From Planctomycetota bacterium (lineage in GTDB: Bacteria; Planctomycetota; Brocadiia; JAJRTI01): a stretch of DNA of 28,529 nucleotides. This document shows, piece after piece, positions 15,402 to 24,821 of the stretch (within the stretch, counting starts at the first letter, position 1; every line of letters starts with the position of its first letter). The translations under genes and the position numbers were made by a program. A model generated the notes under the pieces. The model worked only from the letters and a program-made list of their open reading frames with translations, was not told where the DNA came from and made no database searches. Location of the stretch: the NCBI GenBank assembly GCA_024278415.1, contig JAJRTI010000619.1, positions 1 through 28,529 of the forward strand. Direction: 5' to 3'.

Positions 15402-16676
15402 CTACGTCAGTCGCCTCTTTCGACGCCGAACCCTGCGCAGCCAGACACCTGCCACGACCGCCTCCGAAGCGAACCCGAGTGCGAGGATGCCGGCGGCCGT
15501 CATGGGGTTCAGCCAGCCCAGGCCGGACAACGCCGTGGCCGCAGCGTAGATGATCAAGTTCCGTGAGACGGCTCCCGCGCTCATGCAGCCGGTGGTGCCG
15601 TCCGACAGCGCCCGGCCGTGCACCACATTGCGCATGGACACCACGAAAGGCACGACACATAGCACAACGAACGCCTGCCGCGCCATGGCGAGAATCTCCG
15701 CCTCGACGCCCAGCAAGCGCTGGAAGATAAAACCGGCCAGCGGCGTCACCGCCATGAGCAGCATCAGCAACGTCATGCCAGCCATGACGAGCATGACGAA
15801 TCGGCGCAGCTCGCGGTGGTGCTTCGTGCCGAAGGTCACGTACATGCTGCGGAACTGGTTCAGCGGGTTGTGGAAGATGAGGGCTAAATCGAACGCGACC
15901 TTCAGCGCCGCGATGATCGCCGTGGAGTCGGGCTGCCGGCTCAGAACCGCATAAAGGATCGGCCGGCTCAGCGCGAACATGACGCTCGTCAGCGCGACCG
16001 GCGCGAAGTAGGCGATCATGTCGTGGTACGACGCCGGCTCTCCATCGCCCTCGTCCTGCCCTTGCCAGACCGCGAGGTGGCACAGCCAAAGCAGAATGAG
16101 ACAGAGGACCGCAGACGCGAGCTGGCTCCCGCAAAGCGTCAGCACCGGCGACCACCCCCGGTTGAGCCCCACCAGAAGCACCACGACCGTGGTCGAGAGT
16201 TGGACGACCGTGAACAGCGTCACGATGCCAGTTCGGGAAAGCTGGATGAGCAGCCCCGAGTAGAAATGCCGCAGGCCGCTCACGACGATCAGCGGAGTGA
16301 GCAGCTTGAGGTAGAGGACAACTCCGTCGAGCATTTCGCCCCGAATGCCAAATACCGCACCCAGGCCGGCCCGCCCCCAAGAGGAGAATGCCATGAACGC
16401 GACAGGCGCGGTCAGGGCCATGCTAATGGCCAAGGTGAATCGCAGGCACGTCCGCTTCGACGCGGCCGACCGCGCCAGCCGGTTGCTCATCTGCGGCACG
16501 AAGATCAGCGCGGCCGCGAAGAGCGAGTACGCGCACCAAGCATAGGCAAACACCGCAAGCTGTTGCGCCGCGTTCGGGTAGCGCGCAAGCACCCCATTCT
16601 GGAACTGCCGCGAGGTGAGCAGCGCCACGCCCATGAGGCTCAGCGGCCAGTAGAATCTCCAGTACTGTCTCAGCAT
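15402..16676 (-). CDS. Multi-pass transporter of the MOP flippase superfamily, ANKH-like
   Basis: A 424-residue protein with about twelve hydrophobic helices arranged as two similar halves. The first begins YWRFYWPLSLMGVALLTSRQ and the second YFAPVALTSVMFALSRPIL. This repeated start, with a P near the beginning of each bundle and SRP in the second, recalls the animal ANKH protein (WWPLALILATQRISRPIV in ANKH, from memory). ANKH exports ATP, pyrophosphate or citrate. It also fits the wider MATE/Wzx/MurJ superfamily, so a lipid-linked glycan flippase is the main alternative, favoured by the glycosyltransferase downstream. The ATG at 16676 starts the first helix region; a GTG at 16709 is also in frame. 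No Shine-Dalgarno is seen. The C-terminus is basic (RRVRRRKRRLT). Confidence 0.75.
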   Translation of the reverse strand: MLRQYWRFYWPLSLMGVALLTSRQFQNGVLARYPNAAQQLAVFAYAWCAYSLFAAALIFVPQMSNRLARSAASKRTCLRFTLAISMALTAPVAFMAFSSWGRAGLGAVFGIRGEMLDGVVLYLKLLTPLIVVSGLRHFYSGLLIQLSRTGIVTLFTVVQLSTTVVVLLVGLNRGWSPVLTLCGSQLASAVLCLILLWLCHLAVWQGQDEGDGEPASYHDMIAYFAPVALTSVMFALSRPILYAVLSRQPDSTAIIAALKVAFDLALIFHNPLNQFRSMYVTFGTKHHRELRRFVMLVMAGMTLLMLLMAVTPLAGFIFQRLLGVEAEILAMARQAFVVLCVVPFVVSMRNVVHGRALSDGTTGCMSAGAVSRNLIIYAAATALSGLGWLNPMTAAGILALGFASEAVVAGVWLRRVRRRKRRLT

Positions 16677-16788
16677 GTGGCGGCCGATCGTAGCAGCATC
16701 GCAGGCCACTGTGCAATGCCGCTGACCAAGACCGTGCTTTCCGGAGCACTCCGCGCCCCCACCTCGTGCACCGGGCGCGGCCGCGTGG

Positions 16789-16820
16789 TATAGTCATTCG
16801 TCATTCGTCGTTGGTCATAA
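16789..16820 (+). promoter_or_regulatory. Possible -10 box and CATTCGT tandem repeat
   Basis: TATAGT (16789-16794) could be a -10 element for the gene at 16836, but no good -35 is seen. It is followed at once by CATTCGTCATTCGTCGTTGG, a short tandem phrase like those in other gaps of this window. Confidence 0.3.
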
Positions 16821-16835
16821 CGGCTCCGTCGCCCC

Positions 16836-17777
16836 GTGAACACTTGCACCTACCTCAACCGCCTGTCGGACGCATTGGCCCAGGGTCTGGTCCGGCTGCC
16901 CGAACGCTTTCGGCGCAAGCAGCAGCGCTACGTCGAGTCGCTCCAGACGGCCGATGGCGGCTTCCGCGGCCGAAGCGCGGCGTCGGATCTGTACTACACG
17001 AGCTTCGCGTTGCGCACGCTCGACACGCTCGACGCCGGCAAATCGCCGGCTTGGCCGGCCGCGGCCGCTTACGTACAAGACGCCATGCGCAATGCCGCTG
17101 CCGGCGACGCGATCGACTGCTTCTGCTTGCTGCACACCAAGCGCATGATCGAGCGCCGCGGCGTCAGCATTTGGAGCGCAGGCGAGGCCGCGGCTTGCGA
17201 CGCGCACTGCCAGCAGACGCTCGCGCGCTTTGCCTCGAACGAAGGCGGATGGGCGCGGCAACCAGGAGGGCAGGCGAGCCTGTACCACACGTTCCTCGCC
17301 GCACTGTGCATGCAGATGCTCGGCCAGCGCGCTGGCGAATGGCTCGACGTGGTCCACTCGCGGCAGCGCGACGATGGCGGGTTCTCCGACCTGGGCAAGT
17401 CTGCCCGCGGCGAGACGAGCCCGACGGCCGCCGCTGTGGGGCTGCTCCAGATGGCCGGCGCGCTCGGCGAACTTCGGCGTCCGGCCGCGGAGTTCCTGCT
17501 CGCCATGCAGCGGCCCGACGGCGGGTTCGCGGCGCACGCGGACGCGCCGGTGCCCGACCTGCTCTCCACGTTCACCGCCTTGGTCTCCCTTGCCGCGCTG
17601 GGCGAGGCCGCGCGAGCCCGCCTCGCCGACGCGGGCCGGTTCGTCCAACAGCTCCAAGCACGAGGCGGCGGCTTTCGCGGAGCGCTCTTACATGATGAGC
17701 CCGATGCCGAGTATACTTATTACGGTCTCGGAACCATCGGCCTGCTCGCCGCGTCCGCGAAGCGCTGCCGTCTGTAG
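16836..17777 (+). CDS. Prenyltransferase/squalene-cyclase-fold protein lacking catalytic residues
   Basis: A 313-residue alpha/alpha-toroid protein with QW-like repeats: LQTADGGFRG (near 36-45), SNEGGWARQPGG, RQRDDGGFSD, MQRPDGGFAA and LQARGGGFRG. It resembles the beta subunit of protein prenyltransferases in size and ending. However, where those enzymes have the zinc ligands DxC and H, this protein reads PDLLSTFTAL (Asp kept, Cys lost) and DAEYTYYGLG (Tyr in place of His). The DxDD motif of squalene cyclases is also absent. No signal peptide is seen. The start is GTG at 16836. It is followed after 23 bases by the ABC ATPase, so it may be a scaffold or ligand-binding partner of that transporter. 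Enzyme activity should not be assumed. Confidence 0.8.
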   Translation: MNTCTYLNRLSDALAQGLVRLPERFRRKQQRYVESLQTADGGFRGRSAASDLYYTSFALRTLDTLDAGKSPAWPAAAAYVQDAMRNAAAGDAIDCFCLLHTKRMIERRGVSIWSAGEAAACDAHCQQTLARFASNEGGWARQPGGQASLYHTFLAALCMQMLGQRAGEWLDVVHSRQRDDGGFSDLGKSARGETSPTAAAVGLLQMAGALGELRRPAAEFLLAMQRPDGGFAAHADAPVPDLLSTFTALVSLAALGEAARARLADAGRFVQQLQARGGGFRGALLHDEPDAEYTYYGLGTIGLLAASAKRCRL

Positions 17778-17800
17778 CGCACAGCCGAAGGAAATGAACA

Positions 17801-18496
<696 letters not shown>

Positions 18497-18500
18497 CGCG

Positions 18501-18535
18501 TCTTCCGTTTTACGTCTTACGTTTTACGCCTCACA
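18501..18535 (+). repeat. Short tandem phrase repeat (TTTTACG/CTTACG)
   Basis: CGTTTTACGTCTTACGTTTT and flanking bases give three or four near-copies of a 6-8-base unit, placed between the ATPase stop and the permease start. It adds to a set of different short tandem phrases found in gaps throughout the window. Confidence 0.5.
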
Positions 18536-18578
18536 CCTTCCCCGCACCAACCATCGCTAAACGTCGGCGAATCCGCCC

Positions 18579-21500
18579 ATGCCCTCATTCAACACCAATA
18601 CGCTCGCCAAGCACAGCCTGCGCTACTACTGGCGCTCGAACGTCGCGGTCGTTCTCGGCGTCGCGGCCGGCGTGGCCGTGCTTGTGGGCTCGCTACTCGT
18701 GGGCGCGTCCGTGAAGGCGAGCCTGCGCGACCTCGCGCTGGAGCGGCTGGGCAACGTGACCCACGCGCTCACGCCGCGCACCTTCTTCGCACAGGGCCTG
18801 GCTAAACAAGCCGCCCTCCAAGCCGTCACGGACCCATGCGTCCCGGTTGTCGTCCTACGCGGCGCGGCGCAGGCGGCTGGCACGGACGTGCACGTGCCCG
18901 GGGTCAATGTGTTGGGCGTGGACGAGCCCTTCTGGCCGCTCGCCGGCGGCGAAGCGCCCACGGGCATCGACGGCCGCAACGTCGCGATCAACGCGCGTCT
19001 GGCTTCGGACCTCGGTGTCCAGACTGGCGACTCGGTGCTGCTCAAGGTCGGCCAGGCGATCACCGCGCCGGCAGGGTCGCTATTCGCGCGGCGCACGCGC
19101 GACGACACGGTGCAGTCCATGCGCGTCAAGGTCGCCGCGGTTATACCCACGCGGCGCGCCGGCCGCTTCACGCTCCGCAGCGACGAGCCGCGGCCGCGCA
19201 ACGTGTACGTGAGCCTGCCGTGGCTTCAGCGCCAGCTCGATCGGGCCGGCCAGGCCAACACGCTTCTGGTTGCGACGAGCCGCGACGCGGCTGCGCTCGA
19301 CGCCGCGCTGCTCCAGTGCCTGGAGCCCGGCCACGTCGGGCTCACGCTGGCCAAGGCGGACAGCGGCTTCCGCATCAAGAGCAACCGGCTCGTGCTGCCC
19401 AACGCGTTCGTCGCCGCCGCCCGGATCGCGGCCGCCAAGACGGGCCTGCATGCGGCTTTCGCATCGGTCTATCTGGCCAACAGCATCACCCTGCGTACGC
19501 GCAGCAAGTCGCCGCGCAGCATCCCCTATTCGGTCATCGCCGGCGCGGGCCCCGAGTATCCAAGCCCTGCATCCATGAACAACGGCGCCACTCCGCGCCC
19601 AGGCGCGGGCGAGATCCTCCTCAACCAATGGGCGGCCGCCGACCTGGGAGCCAAGGTCGGCGACTCGATTGAGGTCGAGTATTACGTCGCCAGCGAGCGC
19701 GGAGCCCTCGACACGGCCAAGCGCACATTCACGCTCGCGGGAATCTACAAGACCGACGACGCGGTCTTCAGCAAGGGCCTTGTGCCCGAGTTCGAGGGCA
19801 TCACGGACGCCAAGACCATGGGCGACTGGAACCCGCCTTTCCCCATGGATCCCAAGCGCATTCGCAAGCAGGACGAGGCCTACTGGGATGCGCACGGCCC
19901 AGCGCCCAAGGCCATTGTGGCCCTCGAAGTGATCAAGCAAATGTGGCTCGAAGGCAGCCCCGTTCCGTCCGCGCCCTGGCTCACCACTTGCCTCGTGGCG
20001 GGGGCCGACGACGGCCAGGCCGCGTTCCGCGAGATCATGGCGCACGCGTCGCTGCCCGCGTTGGGTCTGGACTTCCGCCCTGTGCGCGAGGAGGCGCTGA
20101 AGGCCGCCAAGGGCTCGTCGGACTTCGGCGTGCTATTCTTGAGCATGAGCTTCTTCCTTGTGGCCGCGGCCGCGGGGTTCGTGGGGCTGCTGCTGCGGCT
20201 CACCATCGAGCGCCGCGCGAACCAGTTCGGCATCCTCGCCGCTACGGGCTTCGATTCGCGGCAGGCGACCCGCGTGCTCACGGCCGAGGCTCGCTGGCTC
20301 GTGGGCGCGGGCGTCGTGCTGGGCGCGGGCCTGGGCGTGGGGTACGCCGCGGCGCTCATCCAAGCGCTGCGGCATCAGTGGGCGGGTGCGACCGGGGAGT
20401 TCACGTTTTCGCTGCACGCCGATCCGGCCAGCCTGCTCATCGGCGCGCTCAGCGGCTGGGCCGTGGCCGCGCTCACCGTGCACTGGGCGGTGCGCATGCT
20501 GCGCCGCACGCCCACGCTCACGCTCCTCGCCGGCGGCCCGGCCATGGCCGCGCAGGCGTGCGCGGCGGGGCGCACCCGCGCGAGCGTCATTGGCCTCGCC
20601 GCGCTGGCGATCGCCGCGGCCCTGTTCGTGTGCACGGCCGTGCTGAAGCTCATGCCTCCGACCGGCGCATTCTTCGGCATCGGCGCGGCGCTGCTCGTGG
20701 GCGTGCTCGCGCTCGCAAACGCGCAGTTGCACGTGGCTGAAGGCGGAGTTCGCCGCCTCTCGCTCTGGCGCATCGCCTGGCGCGGGGCCGCGCGCAACCG
20801 ACTCCGCAGCACGCTCACCATGGGCCTGCTCGCCTGCGCGAGTTTCCTCATCGTCACCGTCGCCGCGAACCGCAAGGACCTCCGCCGGCTCGACACGAGC
20901 AACAAAGCCTCCGGCGCCGGCGGCTTCACCCTCATGGCCAAGTCCGAGTTGCCGATCTACGCGGACCTCAACACGGACCAAGGCCGGCGCGACCTCGGCC
21001 TCACGAAAAGCGAGTCCAAGACGCTGAGCCAAGCCCAAGTGTTCCCATTCCGCGTGAACGCTGGCGACGACGTGAGCTGCCTGAACATGCAGCAGCCGGC
21101 GCGGCCGCGCGTGTTGGGCGCGCCGCCGGAGTTGGTCGCACGCGGGGGGTTCACGTTCACGAAATTGCTCGATGGCAAGAAGACGGGCAATCCCTGGTCG
21201 CTGCTCGACGCGGATCTGGGCGAAGGCGTCGTGCCGGCGTTTGCAGACGCGGCGAGTGCGCAATGGATCCTCAAGGTTGGTCTGGGCGAGGACGTGGAGC
21301 TGCCGAGCCTCGCGGGCGGCAAGGTGAAGCTGCGCCTCGTGGGCCTGCTGTCGGATAGTATCTTCGCGAGCGAGTTGCTCATCTCCGACGGCCAGTTCCG
21401 CAAGCACTTTGGCGCGGACTCAGGGCACCAGTACTTCCTCATCGACACGACGCATGCAGACGCGGTCGCGAAAGCGCTGCGTGCGGGGCTTGGCGACATG

Positions 21501-21938
21501 GGGTTCGACGTGATGCGCACCGCGGACGTGCTTGCGCAGTTTGCGGCTGTGCAGAACACCTACCTCAGCACGTTCCGGACGCTCGGCGGGCTGGGCTTGC
21601 TGCTGGGCACGCTGGGGATCGTGACGGTGCTGCTGCGGAGCGTGGTGGAGCGGCGGGCGGAGCTGGCGATGCTCTCGGCGCTAGGCTTCCGCAAGGGCCA
21701 ACTCATCGGTATAATGGTTGTAGAGAATGGGATACTGCTGCTGTGCGGCCTCGCGGCGGGGACGGTGAGCGCTCTGATCGCGGTCGCGCCCCACCTCATG
21801 TCCGCGCTTGCGGGCGTGGCGTGGCCGCCTCTGGTGGCCACGCTGCTGGCGTGCATGGCCGTCGGGATCGTGTCTTGCGCGGCCGCGGCCGTGGCCGCGC
21901 TGCGCGGCGACCTGATCCCAGCGCTAAGATCGGAATAG
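18579..21938 (+). CDS. Large FtsX-like ABC permease
   Basis: A 1119-residue permease partnering the upstream ATPase. An N-terminal helix (VVLGVAAGVAVLVGSLLVGAS, near residues 25-45) is followed by an extracytoplasmic domain of about 470 residues. A first FtsX core comes next (FFLVAAAAGFVGLLLRLTIE near 525, ERRANQFGILAATGF, then WLVGAGVVLGAGLGVGYAAA). After further helices near 625-730 and a linker helix (STLTMGLLACASFLIVTVAA) comes a second periplasmic domain of about 240 residues. The final FtsX core is GLGLLLGTLGIVTVLLRS, ERRAELAMLSALGF and two last helices. The duplicated layout resembles YbbP/MacB-like permeases of the mechanotransmission class. The two large outside domains probably handle the cargo, which may be lipoproteins or the redox proteins encoded downstream. 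The end ALRSE is intact. Confidence 0.92.
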   Translation: MPSFNTNTLAKHSLRYYWRSNVAVVLGVAAGVAVLVGSLLVGASVKASLRDLALERLGNVTHALTPRTFFAQGLAKQAALQAVTDPCVPVVVLRGAAQAAGTDVHVPGVNVLGVDEPFWPLAGGEAPTGIDGRNVAINARLASDLGVQTGDSVLLKVGQAITAPAGSLFARRTRDDTVQSMRVKVAAVIPTRRAGRFTLRSDEPRPRNVYVSLPWLQRQLDRAGQANTLLVATSRDAAALDAALLQCLEPGHVGLTLAKADSGFRIKSNRLVLPNAFVAAARIAAAKTGLHAAFASVYLANSITLRTRSKSPRSIPYSVIAGAGPEYPSPASMNNGATPRPGAGEILLNQWAAADLGAKVGDSIEVEYYVASERGALDTAKRTFTLAGIYKTDDAVFSKGLVPEFEGITDAKTMGDWNPPFPMDPKRIRKQDEAYWDAHGPAPKAIVALEVIKQMWLEGSPVPSAPWLTTCLVAGADDGQAAFREIMAHASLPALGLDFRPVREEALKAAKGSSDFGVLFLSMSFFLVAAAAGFVGLLLRLTIERRANQFGILAATGFDSRQATRVLTAEARWLVGAGVVLGAGLGVGYAAALIQALRHQWAGATGEFTFSLHADPASLLIGALSGWAVAALTVHWAVRMLRRTPTLTLLAGGPAMAAQACAAGRTRASVIGLAALAIAAALFVCTAVLKLMPPTGAFFGIGAALLVGVLALANAQLHVAEGGVRRLSLWRIAWRGAARNRLRSTLTMGLLACASFLIVTVAANRKDLRRLDTSNKASGAGGFTLMAKSELPIYADLNTDQGRRDLGLTKSESKTLSQAQVFPFRVNAGDDVSCLNMQQPARPRVLGAPPELVARGGFTFTKLLDGKKTGNPWSLLDADLGEGVVPAFADAASAQWILKVGLGEDVELPSLAGGKVKLRLVGLLSDSIFASELLISDGQFRKHFGADSGHQYFLIDTTHADAVAKALRAGLGDMGFDVMRTADVLAQFAAVQNTYLSTFRTLGGLGLLLGTLGIVTVLLRSVVERRAELAMLSALGFRKGQLIGIMVVENGILLLCGLAAGTVSALIAVAPHLMSALAGVAWPPLVATLLACMAVGIVSCAAAAVAALRGDLIPALRSE

Positions 21939-21950
21939 ACGCGGGCCACG

Positions 21951-22278
21951 CGGCAGCCGCATTCGCCAGAATGCGGAGGGCTGCGGGTTGCTCGCCAAGT
22001 CGCCCGCGTACTGGCGCATGCGGCTACAGCGCCCCACGAGTTTTGCTGATCCAGGCGGCAGACGCCGCTGGCTTGTAGTAGGGCCATTTATGGCCCGTCC
22101 GCAAGGCTGAGGAAACGGGCGATGAATCGCCCTACTACAGACGGCCCGCGCATCCTGTCGGGGGGGCGCAATGCGATTTCGCCATACGGCGAACTTCTGC
22201 ATCGCGTCCTCGAAGGTAGGCGATGAGTTGCCTACTATAAGCCGCCGGCTTTGCCCGCATGCTGGCGCATGCGGCTAC
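21951..22278. repeat. Repeat island with at least five palindromes
   Basis: The 364-base gap between the permease and the first propeller gene is almost wholly palindromes. There is an inverted REP copy (21951-21989), a direct copy (22001-22026) and an element with perfect 11-bp ends TGTAGTAGGGC/GCCCTACTACA (22075-22138). A small hairpin GTAGGC-GATGAGTT-GCCTAC lies near 22216-22235, and another REP copy GCCCGCATGCTGGCGCATGC then GGCTAC at 22253-22278. No gene and no clear promoter are seen. RNA structure here could separate expression of the two gene groups. Confidence 0.8.
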
Positions 22279-22302
22279 GGGTTCCAGCCGAATCGGTGAC
22301 AC

Positions 22303-23403
22303 ATGAGACGACTTGCCGCCATCCTCGCCCTCACATACGCGCCGACCGCGGCTTGGTGCAGCCCAGACGCGTGGCCCATGTTCCGGGGCAACCTGGCGCA
22401 GACAGGCGTGGCCAAGTCGAGCTTGCCGGCCAACCCGGAGGAGCTGTGGTCGTACGACGCCGGCGACGCGATCCAATCCACCGCGGCCATTGTCGACGGC
22501 GTGGTCTACATCGGCACGGACGAAGGCAAGCTGCTCGCGCTGGATCTTGCCACGGGCAAGCTGAAGTGGGCGTACCAGGCCAAGGGCGTTATCCAAGCGG
22601 CGCCCGGAGTGAAGGACGGCCGCGTGTTCGTGGGCGACGAGACGGGGACTTTCCACGCCGTGGACGCGAAGACCGGCAAGAAGCTGTGGACCCACAAGAC
22701 CGGCGACCAGATCATTTCGTCCGCGAGTTGCGTGGGGGACGCGGTGCTCGTGGGATCGTACGACGGCAACCTGTACGCATTCGACGCCAAGACGGGCAAG
22801 ACGAAGTGGAAGTTTGAGACGAGCGCGCCGGTGCACTGTTCGCCGAGCCTCTTCGATGGCAAGGCGCTCGTGGCGGGCTGCGATGGCGTACTGCGTGCGA
22901 TCGACGTGGAGAGCGGAAAGCAAAGGATGAGCGTGGAGATCGGCGGCAATATCGCCGCGACCCCCGCGTACGGGGCTGGCCGCGCGTACGTGGCGACCCT
23001 GGACGGCCGCATGGTCTGCGCGAACGTGAAGCTCAAGGAAATCCAGTGGGACGTGGAGGACGACGAGCCGGAGGCGTTCTTCGCATCCGGCGCGCTCCAG
23101 GGCAACGCGGTCATCTTCGCCGGCCGCGACCGCGTGCTGCGCAGGCTCAACGCGGCCGATGGCTCGGTCGTGTGGGAAAACGAAGTGCGCAGCGGCATGG
23201 ACTCGTCGCCGGTCATCGTGGGCGACCGCGTGTTCGTGGGCTGCAACCGCGGCGAGCTGCTGGCCGTGCGCCTCGACAACGGCCGGGAGATTTGGCGGTT
23301 CGACGCCGGCGCCAAGATCTCCGCTTCGCCGGCCGTGGCCGCGGGCCGGCTCGTGATCGGCACGGAAGATGGCGCGCTCTACTGCCTGGGCAAGAAGGAC
23401 TGA
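22303..23403 (+). CDS. PQQ-type beta-propeller protein, exported
   Basis: A 366-residue protein with a signal peptide (MRRLAAILALTYAPTAAWCS) and about seven PQQ/BamB-like propeller blades. Repeated blade endings are GKLLALDLATGKLKWAY, GTFHAVDAKTGKKLWTH, GNLYAFDAKTGKTKWKF, GVLRAIDVESGKQRM, RVLRRLNAADGSVVWEN, GELLAVRLDNGREIWRF and DGALYCLG. It begins with the WPMFRGNLAQTG motif frequent in PVC quinoprotein-like proteins. Such domains either bind PQQ in dehydrogenases or act as protein scaffolds (BamB). I cannot point to a disulfide or metal site of a true PQQ enzyme, so scaffold or redox-partner roles are both open. It is followed after 8 bases by a second propeller gene, so the two are almost certainly co-transcribed. 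Confidence 0.9.
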   Translation: MRRLAAILALTYAPTAAWCSPDAWPMFRGNLAQTGVAKSSLPANPEELWSYDAGDAIQSTAAIVDGVVYIGTDEGKLLALDLATGKLKWAYQAKGVIQAAPGVKDGRVFVGDETGTFHAVDAKTGKKLWTHKTGDQIISSASCVGDAVLVGSYDGNLYAFDAKTGKTKWKFETSAPVHCSPSLFDGKALVAGCDGVLRAIDVESGKQRMSVEIGGNIAATPAYGAGRAYVATLDGRMVCANVKLKEIQWDVEDDEPEAFFASGALQGNAVIFAGRDRVLRRLNAADGSVVWENEVRSGMDSSPVIVGDRVFVGCNRGELLAVRLDNGREIWRFDAGAKISASPAVAAGRLVIGTEDGALYCLGKKD

Positions 23404-23411
23404 ACCGCCGC

Positions 23412-24821
23412 ATGACTCGGACCCTCTTCATCTGGCCCGCCGCCACGGCCGCGCTCGGGGCGTTGGGCATTGGCGTGTGGCTCCAGGCCAGCGCGGCGCG
23501 GGGCATTGAAGTGCGGCGGCCGGTCAAGGACGTGCCCCTCGCGCCGATCCCCAAGGCCGTGGCGAAGGCAAAGAACCCGGGCACCCTCATCCCCGGCTCG
23601 GGCAAACCGTCGCGGCTCAAAGGCAGTTGGCCCCAGTTCCGAGGTGCGGACCGCAGCAACATCGCGCACGACGAGACGGGCCTCGCGCGGCAGTGGCCGG
23701 AGGCCGGGCCCAAGGTGCTCTGGCGCACAAAGGTCGGCGACGGCTTCGCGGGCGCGGCCATCCACAATGGCCGCGTGTACGTGGTCGACCATGTGGCCAA
23801 GGACGACGAAGACGCGATCCGCTGCCTGTCGCTCGACGATGGCGAAGAGATCTGGCGCTACACGTACCACGTTGACATCCGCCCGTTCCACGGCATTACC
23901 CGCACGGTCCCGGCCGTGACGGATCGGTTCGTCGTCGCCCTGGGGCCCAAGTGCCAAGTCACTTGCCTCGACGCAGTCACTGGGGAACGGCTGTGGCAGA
24001 TGGACCTCGTGAAACAGTTCGGCACGGTCGTGCCCGAATGGTACGCGGGGCAGTGCCCGCTCATCGACGGCGACGTCGCGATCATCGCGCCCGGCGCGGA
24101 CCCGATCATCATGGCCGTCGAGTTGGCCGGGGGCTACATCCGTTGGCGCACGCCCAACCCCGGCGGTTGGGCCATGACCCACTCGTACGTCACGCCCCTC
24201 GTGTTCCGAGGCGAGAAGCAGTATCTCTATTGCGCGAGCGAAGGAGTCGTCTCGGTGGCCGCGGACGACGGGGAGCTGTTGTGGAAGCTCCCAGGGTGGA
24301 AGGTGAACATGGCCAACGTGCCGTCGCCTGTGTTCGTGCCGCCGGACCGCGTCTTCCTCACCGGCGGATACAAGGCCGGCTCAAGGATGATCCGCCTGCG
24401 CAAGGCGAACGGCAAGTATCAGGTCGAGGAGGTCTTCCGCCTCACCGAGGCGCAGTTCGGCGCGGAGCAGCACACGCCGATCCTCTACCAGGGCCACCTC
24501 TACGGCATCGCGTCGCCCAAGACGCGCAGCGAGTTGGTCTGCCTCAGCCTCGGCGGCCGGCGCGTGTGGTCGAGCGGCAACAAACACGAGTTCGGCCTGG
24601 GCTCGTTCATGATGGCCGACGGGCTGCTGTTCCTCCTCCAGGGCAAGAAGGCGACGCTGCACATGGTCGAGGCCACGCCGAAGGGGTTCCACGAGCTGGC
24701 CCAGGCGAGCCCGCTGAGCGGCAAACACGCGTGGGCGCCCATGGCTATGGCCGCGGGCCGGCTCATCATCCGCGACTTTAGCGAAATGGTGTGCCTCGAG
24801 CTGCCCAAGGAGTCGCGCTGA
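23412..24821 (+). CDS. Second PQQ-type beta-propeller protein, membrane-anchored or exported
   Basis: A 469-residue protein. The N-terminus MTRTLFIWPAATAALGALGI is a signal peptide or anchor helix, followed by a proline-rich linker (residues about 30-65) and WPQFRGADRSNIAHDE, the typical entry strand of PVC quinoprotein-like propellers. Blades include VLWRTKVGDGFAGAAIHNGR, CLSLDDGEEIWRYTY, CLDAVTGERLWQMDL, AVELAGGYIRWRTP, VSVAADDGELLWKLPGW and LVCLSLGGRRVWSSG. It differs from the upstream propeller by its long linker and larger blades, so they are paralogous partners rather than a recent duplication. The last base of its TGA stop is the first base of the next gene's ATG (24821). Cofactor binding cannot be read from sequence alone. 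Confidence 0.9.
   Translation: MTRTLFIWPAATAALGALGIGVWLQASAARGIEVRRPVKDVPLAPIPKAVAKAKNPGTLIPGSGKPSRLKGSWPQFRGADRSNIAHDETGLARQWPEAGPKVLWRTKVGDGFAGAAIHNGRVYVVDHVAKDDEDAIRCLSLDDGEEIWRYTYHVDIRPFHGITRTVPAVTDRFVVALGPKCQVTCLDAVTGERLWQMDLVKQFGTVVPEWYAGQCPLIDGDVAIIAPGADPIIMAVELAGGYIRWRTPNPGGWAMTHSYVTPLVFRGEKQYLYCASEGVVSVAADDGELLWKLPGWKVNMANVPSPVFVPPDRVFLTGGYKAGSRMIRLRKANGKYQVEEVFRLTEAQFGAEQHTPILYQGHLYGIASPKTRSELVCLSLGGRRVWSSGNKHEFGLGSFMMADGLLFLLQGKKATLHMVEATPKGFHELAQASPLSGKHAWAPMAMAAGRLIIRDFSEMVCLELPKESR

Noticed and set aside
20133..21407. 424-codon minus-strand open frame inside the permease gene
   Set aside because: Antisense of the FtsX-like core; composition (Arg, Ala, Glu, His) typical of GC-rich shadow frames.
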